DNA of 9,410 nt from Lysobacteraceae bacterium (lineage in GTDB: Bacteria; Pseudomonadota; Gammaproteobacteria; Xanthomonadales; Xanthomonadaceae): NCBI GenBank assembly GCA_003449195.1, contig DMID01000177.1, positions 369 to 9,778 of the forward strand. Reading direction: 5' to 3'. The first letter of the stretch is position 1. Each line of letters starts with the position of its first letter. The notes beneath the pieces are model-generated. The model was not told where the DNA came from, did not search any database, and was given only the letters and a program-made list of their open reading frames with translations. Below, piece after piece: positions 5,702 through 9,410 of the stretch. The translations under genes and the position numbers were made by a program.

Positions 5702-6592
5702 GTGACCACTGACCGGTCATACGTCATCGAGCATGAGGATATGGGCGCCACGCTCATCCCGACCAGAGTGATGCTTGACCCCCGGATTCCCCTGAAAGCA
5801 AGAGGACTCTACGCAGTCCTTCGAAGCATTCCGGCGGGTACTCGTCTCAACGACGCCGCTCTCCAGTCACTTTCCTACCACGACGGAAGGGATGCCCTGC
5901 GCGCCGCCAAGCGCATCCTTTGCCGGCATGGCCTCCTCCGGGTTCAGCAAGATCGAGCGCACGCCGGTCGCTTCTCGAGAACCGTATGGCTTCTGCGCGC
6001 TGAGGCTGAGCGAACCACCGCAGACGGGAAATCCGTCCGCGGCTTGTCCGGCGACGGTCTTCCCGGCCGCGGTCACTCCGATGACGGGAAATCCGTCCAC
6101 GGTCGAAAGCCTGATCCTGCAAGCGGTGCAGGAGCATTCCTTGACCCGTCCTCTGACGTACGTAGTAGTAGTACTTCTTCTAAAACTACTACGTACAGCG
6201 AACGACAATCGCCCGGGGAACGCCACCTGATAGCGCCCACCAGCCTGCCAACGGCTCAGGCCCACGTCGCGCTTCGCATGGTGTCCTCTCTGCCGCCCGA
6301 TGTCGCACAGGAAGTTCTGGACGAGCTAGAAGGCATCAAACGGAGAGGGGCGATCAAGAAGACGTGGGAAGCATGTCTTCGAGGCATCGTCCGAGCTGCT
6401 GAGAAAGGGGAGTTCAATTTCACAGTTGGACGCGAAGTCCTCGCCGATCGTGATCGCCGTATCGCGGAGCATCAACTGACGGCTCAGCGGGAGGCCGAGC
6501 GACGGGCTCGAAAGCCATCAAGCCCGGACTTTGCCAAGGCTCGACTGAAAGAGATCAGTTCGCTTCTTGGAAGCCAGGAGGCTGCATGCTGA
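5702..6592 (+). CDS. winged-helix replication-initiator-like protein
   Basis: Protein of 296 aa with a GTG start 1 bp after the upstream stop. Residues 16-100 (ATLIPTRVMLDPRIPLKARG, then LYAVLRSIP and an AALQSLSYHDGRDALRAAKR recognition region) match the winged-helix domain common at the N-terminus of phage and plasmid replication proteins. Residues 105-185 are a low-complexity linker with three degenerate 10-residue repeats (DGKSVRG, DGLPGRG, DGKSVHG starting at D108, D118 and D128) and a Ser/Thr run. The C-terminal part (about 186-296) is charged and helical and may contact a helicase or loader. The three-part plan and the repeats in the linker DNA resemble phage lambda O, without visible sequence similarity to it. 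The role in replication is inferred from domain and context; a winged-helix transcription regulator is the alternative. Confidence 0.7.
   Translation: MTTDRSYVIEHEDMGATLIPTRVMLDPRIPLKARGLYAVLRSIPAGTRLNDAALQSLSYHDGRDALRAAKRILCRHGLLRVQQDRAHAGRFSRTVWLLRAEAERTTADGKSVRGLSGDGLPGRGHSDDGKSVHGRKPDPASGAGAFLDPSSDVRSSSTSSKTTTYSERQSPGERHLIAPTSLPTAQAHVALRMVSSLPPDVAQEVLDELEGIKRRGAIKKTWEACLRGIVRAAEKGEFNFTVGREVLADRDRRIAEHQLTAQREAERRARKPSSPDFAKARLKEISSLLGSQEAAC
6023..6102 (+). repeat. three iteron-like direct repeats, 30-bp period
   Basis: Three 20-bp units start at 6023, 6053 and 6083. The first and third are GACGGGAAATCCGTCC plus GCGG or ACGG, identical over 16 bp; the middle one, GACGGTCTTCCCGGCCGCGG, matches the first at 14 of 20 positions. 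The first and third each contain a perfect palindrome, GACGG-5 nt-CCGTC. The units are separated by unlike 10-nt spacers. A 30-bp period is near three helical turns, putting the sites on one face of the DNA. They lie in the linker of the replication-initiator-like gene. Confidence 0.75.
6116..6196. other. candidate replication-origin segment with AT-rich inverted repeat
   Basis: Immediately after the iterons come a small inverted repeat, CCTGCA (6116-6121) with TGCAGG (6127-6132), and then an AT-rich stretch. There GTACGTAGTAGT (6158-6169) and ACTACTACGTAC (6185-6196) form a perfect 12-bp inverted repeat around a 15-nt spacer. Only 14 of the 39 bases from 6158 to 6196 are G or C, against a strongly GC-rich surround. 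The encoded Ser/Thr run uses AGT, ACT and TCT codons that are uncommon elsewhere here, which suggests selection on DNA. Iterons followed by an AT-rich unwinding zone is the usual plan of an iteron origin. Confidence 0.5.
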
Positions 6593-6613
6593 ACGCTCCT
6601 GGAGCACCGCAGA

Positions 6614-6631
6614 AGTTCAGCACGCTGAACT
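6614..6631. repeat. palindrome 1 upstream of oriT
   Basis: AGTTCAGC-AC-GCTGAACT, with 8-bp arms around 2 nt, lies 21 bp after the stop of the replication-initiator-like gene. It shares the core CAGCRYGCTG with the next palindrome, so the pair may be two binding sites for one dimeric protein. Confidence 0.6.
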
Positions 6632-6632
6632 C

Positions 6633-6656
6633 AAAGTCCAGCATGCTGGACTTTTT
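6633..6656 (+). terminator. palindrome 2, possible intrinsic terminator
   Basis: A perfect 22-bp palindrome at 6633-6654 (arms AAAGTCCAGCA and TGCTGGACTTT) runs into TTTTT at 6652-6656. It could terminate the rep transcript, or it could be a binding site paired with palindrome 1, given their shared core. The T tract is short and partly in the stem. Confidence 0.5.
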
Positions 6657-6724
6657 GTGGGGAGTGCAGGATAGCCTTGGCGGTGCCAAGGCCCGGGATT
6701 TCTCCCGGATGCCCCACTCCCCAC
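6657..6724 (-). other. oriT: origin of transfer (oriT) with MOBP-type nic site
   Basis: On the minus strand GCCTTGGC-ACC-GCCAAGGC (6692-6674) forms an 8-bp hairpin followed at once by TATCCTG|C (6673-6666), which fits the RP4/MOBP nic consensus YATCCTG|Y; the nick would fall between 6667 and 6666. A second hairpin (CCGGGA 6693-6698, TCCCGG 6703-6708, 4-nt loop) lies behind it. A perfect 10-bp inverted repeat, GTGGGGAGTG (6657-6666) and CACTCCCCAC (6715-6724), encloses everything. The site is directly upstream of mobC and the relaxase. With nicking on the minus strand, transfer would lead with the rep side and bring the mob genes in last, the usual polarity. Confidence 0.8.
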
Positions 6725-6752
6725 CAGTCCAGCAGCTACACGGAGGCACGTC

Positions 6753-7283
6753 ATGCCCCGCGTAGAAACCAGTCTGGATCGCGCCACGAAGGATGCGTTC
6801 CACAACCTGGCAAAGCAGTCAGGGACGACCGAGGCAGCTCTCCTCCGGCGGGTTGTCGCCGCCGTGGTGAAATCGAACCCGGCAGCCAGCTCCGACCATC
6901 ATGGAGAAGCCAGTCGTTCGATGCGGCTCACGGTTCGGGTGACGCCAGAGGTCTTTGAAGCCGTCACCAAGACAGCACTCGAGGCCGGGACGACCCGACC
7001 AGGCGTCGTACTTGGCACGCTACGGGCGAGATTCCTCCAGGCACCAACACTGCTCCCAGTGGAGGCGGCGGCCGTCGGACGCGCTGCCTACCAGCTCTCC
7101 ATGGTCGGCACGAATCTCAACCAGCTCACCCGGTTCATCCACCAAGGAAGACTGGAAACGCTGGCCGAGCGCGACCCGGTGCTCGCATCGGCCACATCGG
7201 CGGTCATCGCCTTGCGCGAAAGCATCCATGCGCTGATGGAAACGGCTACCACCCGCTGGGCACCTGGGGAGGGCTGGAAATGA
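6753..7283 (+). CDS. mobC: MobC-like relaxosome accessory protein with N-terminal RHH motifs
   Basis: Protein of 176 aa that should bind oriT and help the relaxase open the strands at nic. GGAGG at 6742-6746 sets the ATG at 6753. Residues 108-127, VGRAAYQLSMVGTNLNQLTR, are the characteristic MobC motif. Before it are two ribbon-helix-helix-like segments: 3-40 (RVETSLDRATKDAFHNLAKQ, then TTEAALLRRVVAAVV) and 58-94 (RLTVRVTPEVFEAVTKTALE, then TTRPGVVLGTLRARF). Such tandem copies could make a single-chain DNA-binding unit. Its stop overlaps the relaxase start as ATGA, so translation is coupled. It lies 28 bp after the oriT region. Confidence 0.88.
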   Translation: MPRVETSLDRATKDAFHNLAKQSGTTEAALLRRVVAAVVKSNPAASSDHHGEASRSMRLTVRVTPEVFEAVTKTALEAGTTRPGVVLGTLRARFLQAPTLLPVEAAAVGRAAYQLSMVGTNLNQLTRFIHQGRLETLAERDPVLASATSAVIALRESIHALMETATTRWAPGEGWK

Positions 7284-8275
7284 ACCAGTCGATTGAGGCC
7301 TTGGATCGCCTCCTCCGTGGCCCCGTCCGGTGGCGGAAGGCACCTCCCGATCAAGGCACAAAACGCCGGCGCCCTACGCTAGCCGAAGACCTGCAGACCG
7401 TCGCCCGCGTGACCTCAAGGACGCCGGAGGTGATGGTGCGGATATCAGGCAAGGCCAAGGGCGCGAAGCACGTCGAAGAGCACCTGCGCTACATCACCCG
7501 TGATGGCGAGTTGTCCGCCGAGGACGAAAGCGGCCGCCTCGTTACTGGCCGACGGATGGTGAAGGAAACCGCAGCGACCTGGATGGAAGGCAGTGCGCTC
7601 AATCGGCGCAGCAACAGCCGCGACACGGTCAACATCATCCTGTCGATGCCGCCCGGCACGGACAGGGAAAGGCTCCTGGCCGCCGCGCGCCAGTTCGGCC
7701 GGGAGACATTCGGCGCCGACCACTCCTATCTGCTCGTCCGCCACGACGACACCGACCATCCGCATTGCCACCTGACCATACGCGCTCTGGCCTTCTCGGG
7801 TCGTCGCCTGAATCCCAAGCGCGATGACCTGCAGGCGTGGCGCATCGCCTTCGCGGCGGCCTGCCGCGCACACGGCATTGCCGCCGAGGCCACGCCCAGG
7901 CACACCCGGGGTGCACTGCGCAAGAGCAAGAGGCAGGCCGTGTTCCACGCTGACAAGGCGAAGCGATCGACGGTGCAGAAGGCGAAGTTGCAGGAAGCTC
8001 TGATGGCCGTCATGCGCCCATCGGCTGCGCCGCTCGAACCAGATAGGGCGGCGTTGGAGCAGAACGTCCTAGTCCGAGCCGACTGGAATCAGCTTGCCGA
8101 AGAACTTTCTCGAGCATCCGCCGGCAAAGGCCAGGCACTTGCACACCAGATCCGCCAGTTCCTCGCCGAAATGCCTGCGGCCGAGACCGAACGAATGCAG
8201 CTACAGAAGCAGTTGCGTCGCCATCTCCAACAACAGAAGGAGCAAGAACATGCGAAACCCGAAAGGACGCTTTGA
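7280..8275 (+). CDS. MobP-type relaxase / mobilization nuclease
   Basis: Relaxase of 331 aa that would cut oriT at nic, stay covalently joined to the 5' end and pilot the strand through a helper secretion channel. Motif I is HLRYITR with Y71 as the probable nucleophile, preceded by the VRISGKAKGAKHVEEH pattern usual in this family. Motif III is H155-DDTD-H160-P-H162-C-H164-L, the metal-binding histidines. The end (about 300-331) is Gln/Lys-rich and probably a coiled coil. No primase or helicase domain is present, so it is a compact mobilization-type relaxase. It is translationally coupled to mobC (ATGA), and its last 26 bp overlap the next gene. Confidence 0.93.
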   Translation: MNQSIEALDRLLRGPVRWRKAPPDQGTKRRRPTLAEDLQTVARVTSRTPEVMVRISGKAKGAKHVEEHLRYITRDGELSAEDESGRLVTGRRMVKETAATWMEGSALNRRSNSRDTVNIILSMPPGTDRERLLAAARQFGRETFGADHSYLLVRHDDTDHPHCHLTIRALAFSGRRLNPKRDDLQAWRIAFAAACRAHGIAAEATPRHTRGALRKSKRQAVFHADKAKRSTVQKAKLQEALMAVMRPSAAPLEPDRAALEQNVLVRADWNQLAEELSRASAGKGQALAHQIRQFLAEMPAAETERMQLQKQLRRHLQQQKEQEHAKPERTL

Positions 8276-8579
8276 AGACTTGGCCAGTCTCCAGACCGGC
8301 GAATCCGGCCGTGCAATGCGGATGTTCCTGATGGCCTACGAGTACGGGAGCACTACCGTCCCCCTAACCCGATGCGCCGAACTATTCGGCTACTCGCCTG
8401 ATGAGGCAGCCAAGCGAGCCGCCCGTGCAGCATTGCCTGTACCTGCGTTCCGATGCGGTAGCCAGAAATCCCCTTGGCTGGTCAACGTGGAAGACCTCGC
8501 CGACTACATAGAGAGCCAGCGACGCCAGGCACTCCAGGAGTGGCAGAAGGTCAACGGCATCACGCACCGCCTGTCCTGA
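8250..8579 (+). CDS. pyocin activator PrtN-family protein
   Basis: Protein of 109 aa. The segment MFLMAYEYGSTTVPLTRCAE leading to PWLVNVEDLADYIESQRRQA fits the PrtN family, small DNA-binding activators first known from pyocin regulation. AAGGAG at 8237-8242 is 7 bp before the ATG at 8250, which settles the start within the end of the relaxase gene; the frame extends further upstream only as a shadow of that gene. Being in the mob operon, it may regulate mobilization, the downstream membrane-protein genes or excision. The target is not visible. Confidence 0.78.
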   Translation: MRNPKGRFEDLASLQTGESGRAMRMFLMAYEYGSTTVPLTRCAELFGYSPDEAAKRAARAALPVPAFRCGSQKSPWLVNVEDLADYIESQRRQALQEWQKVNGITHRLS

Positions 8580-8693
8580 AATCCGCACCAAGGGCGAAGG
8601 GTCACGCCCGGCGATCAAGCCGAAGCTCGAGGCATCCCTCCATTGCGATCCGGCCGCATTCAGCCGGCAGTTCACCGCACTAGGAGCAGACCA
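8580..8693. other. 114-bp gap before the membrane-protein gene
   Basis: The gap holds the ribosome-binding site AGGAG (8682-8686) of the next gene and only weak inverted repeats, such as CCGGC and GCCGG around 8650-8675. I see no convincing promoter or terminator. Confidence 0.4.
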
Positions 8694-9155
8694 ATGTCCA
8701 CGGTCAAGAACAAGGCGCTAGTCGTCATCACGATCTCGCCTAACCGCATCGCTACTACCTCGATGGAGCCGAACGGCTTCGACACGTGGCACAGCCGCTT
8801 CGTACGCCCCATCGTCTCGGCTACAGTCATGGCGGGCATCACCTGGGTAGCCAGTAGTACTGCTTCACTTGTCGACACGTCAGCCAGCTTCTGGATTGGC
8901 ATCGCCGGCATGCTCGCCACCGGCATGATGCTGTACCGAGAGCTGCTTCGATCCGGTCTCGTTCCCAACCGTATCGTTGGCGGTGCCCTCGTACTCGTCA
9001 CGACCCAGCTCCCCGTCGCTTTCTCGATCGCCCCGTTTCTTCAAGTCAGCCCAACGCTTCTTGCCGCGATCAGCGCCGGCATGGCGGTCGGATGGCTAGG
9101 GCACGCGCTTGGCCTGCTCAAGAAGGGAGACGTGCCGTGCACGACCGCCGCCTGA
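8694..9155 (+). CDS. hypothetical membrane protein, four transmembrane helices
   Basis: Protein of 153 aa; AGGAG 7 bp before the ATG at 8694 sets the start. After a polar N-terminus (to about residue 37) there are four hydrophobic stretches, at about 38-58, 66-81, 94-116 and 120-142, then a short basic tail. There is no enzyme motif. Size and helix count would suit a holin or another small pore or accessory protein, and the next gene is a short lipoprotein overlapping its 3' end, an arrangement that can occur in lysis modules. That reading is weak: no endolysin is visible. I do not recognise the family. Confidence 0.7.
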   Translation: MSTVKNKALVVITISPNRIATTSMEPNGFDTWHSRFVRPIVSATVMAGITWVASSTASLVDTSASFWIGIAGMLATGMMLYRELLRSGLVPNRIVGGALVLVTTQLPVAFSIAPFLQVSPTLLAAISAGMAVGWLGHALGLLKKGDVPCTTAA

Positions 9156-9410
9156 TCGTTCTGATCTTTCTGATCCTGACAACGGCCTGCGTTGGCGGCT
9201 GCTCGATGCAAGACAGCCCAACCACGCGAGCCGAGAGCGAACCGCTTGCCGATTGCTTGACGTTGACCGCGCCCCGGAACCGCGACTACCGAATTGCAGC
9301 AAAGCGGGAATGCCTCGCACAGCCCTCACTCGATGCCCGTATGAAATCCAAGGGCTGCCTGGTGATCCAGGAGGTTGGCCGCTGCCTGACCGACGTCCCC
9401 CCGCTTTCAG
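9137..9410 (+). CDS. putative lipoprotein, 3' end beyond the window
   Basis: The frame is open from a GTG at 9137 to the window edge, 91 codons. GGGAG at 9124-9128 is 8 bp before the GTG. The N-terminus is a lipoprotein signal: basic MHDRR, hydrophobic LIVLIFLILTTA, then lipobox VGGC with C22 (C18 in TTAC is an alternative). The mature part has four further cysteines, at 40, 59, 74 and 83, each followed by leucine, which suggests disulfide-bonded structure in the periplasm. It overlaps the preceding membrane-protein gene by 19 bp and is probably co-translated. Function unknown; an Rz1-like or entry-exclusion lipoprotein are two possibilities. Confidence 0.72.
   Translation, partial: MHDRRLIVLIFLILTTACVGGCSMQDSPTTRAESEPLADCLTLTAPRNRDYRIAAKRECLAQPSLDARMKSKGCLVIQEVGRCLTDVPPLS

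Larger units (their letters stand above)
806..9410. mobile_element. dusA-associated integrative and mobilizable element, right end not in window
   Basis: A site-specific recombinase of the dusA-associated type sits directly beside the 5' end of dusA and points away from it, as in the described family of dusA-targeted islands. It is followed by a toxin-antitoxin module, a replication-initiator-like gene, an oriT-like region, mobC and a MobP relaxase. No secretion-system gene is visible, so the element would need a helper for transfer. The exact left boundary is not resolved: it lies somewhere in about 690-805, within or just before the first dusA codons. I found no second copy of the dusA 5' sequence further right, so the distal attachment site is probably outside the window. 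Confidence 0.82.

Noticed and set aside
6023..6102. The 30-bp-period repeats as a CRISPR array
   Set aside because: Only three units, one of them degenerate, with 10-nt spacers and inside a coding frame; no cas genes nearby.
6114..6120. A second ATCCTGC, on the plus strand in the replication gene, as another nic site
   Set aside because: No hairpin lies directly 5' to it and it is not next to mobC; a 7-base match can arise by chance.
7445..7948. A 167-codon open frame antisense to the relaxase
   Set aside because: Shadow of the relaxase, whose motifs I and III lie in this span on the plus strand.

Overview
The window suggests a high-GC gammaproteobacterium, most likely Xanthomonadaceae (Lysobacter, Luteimonas or Stenotrophomonas type), judged from the DusA sequence, codon use and protein style. 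This taxonomic call is inference. It shows the junction between a chromosomal gene and an integrated mobile element. At the left edge, minus strand, lies most of dusA (tRNA-dihydrouridine synthase A). Next to its 5' end, pointing away, is a tyrosine recombinase of the kind known to integrate at the 5' end of dusA. Everything from about position 806 to the right edge reads as one dusA-associated element whose far end is outside the window.

Layout: dusA (1-805, minus); divergent gap with short repeats; integrase (884-1981); toxin-antitoxin pair of the HigB/HigA type behind an AT-rich dyad (2016-2632); an unrecognised soluble protein and a three-helix membrane protein (2648-3443); a gap with one hairpin; a minus-strand pair, a 96-aa hypothetical and a 468-aa protein with several helix-turn-helix motifs and a Cys/His zinc-finger-like set (3659-5370); a divergent control region; then a rightward block of a PrtN-like DNA-binding protein (5473-5700), a winged-helix replication-initiator-like protein (5702-6592), a hairpin-rich region that reads as oriT (6614-6724), MobC-like accessory protein (6753-7283), MobP-type relaxase (7280-8275), a second PrtN-like protein (8250-8579), a four-helix membrane protein (8694-9155) and the start of a lipoprotein (9137 onward).

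How it fits together: the integrase inserts and excises the circle; the winged-helix protein could replicate the excised circle; MobC and the relaxase would process oriT and let a helper conjugation system transfer it. No type IV secretion genes are visible, so it is best described as an integrative mobilizable element, or an integrated mobilizable plasmid. The toxin-antitoxin pair would stabilise it.

Two DNA-level structures stand out. First, the gap before mobC has, on the minus strand, an 8-bp hairpin followed at once by TATCCTG|C, which matches the RP4/MOBP nic consensus, with nic and hairpins enclosed by a perfect 10-bp inverted repeat. Second, the linker of the replication protein gene holds three 20-bp repeats at an exact 30-bp period, followed by an AT-rich segment with a 12-bp perfect inverted repeat, an arrangement like the origin inside phage lambda gene O.
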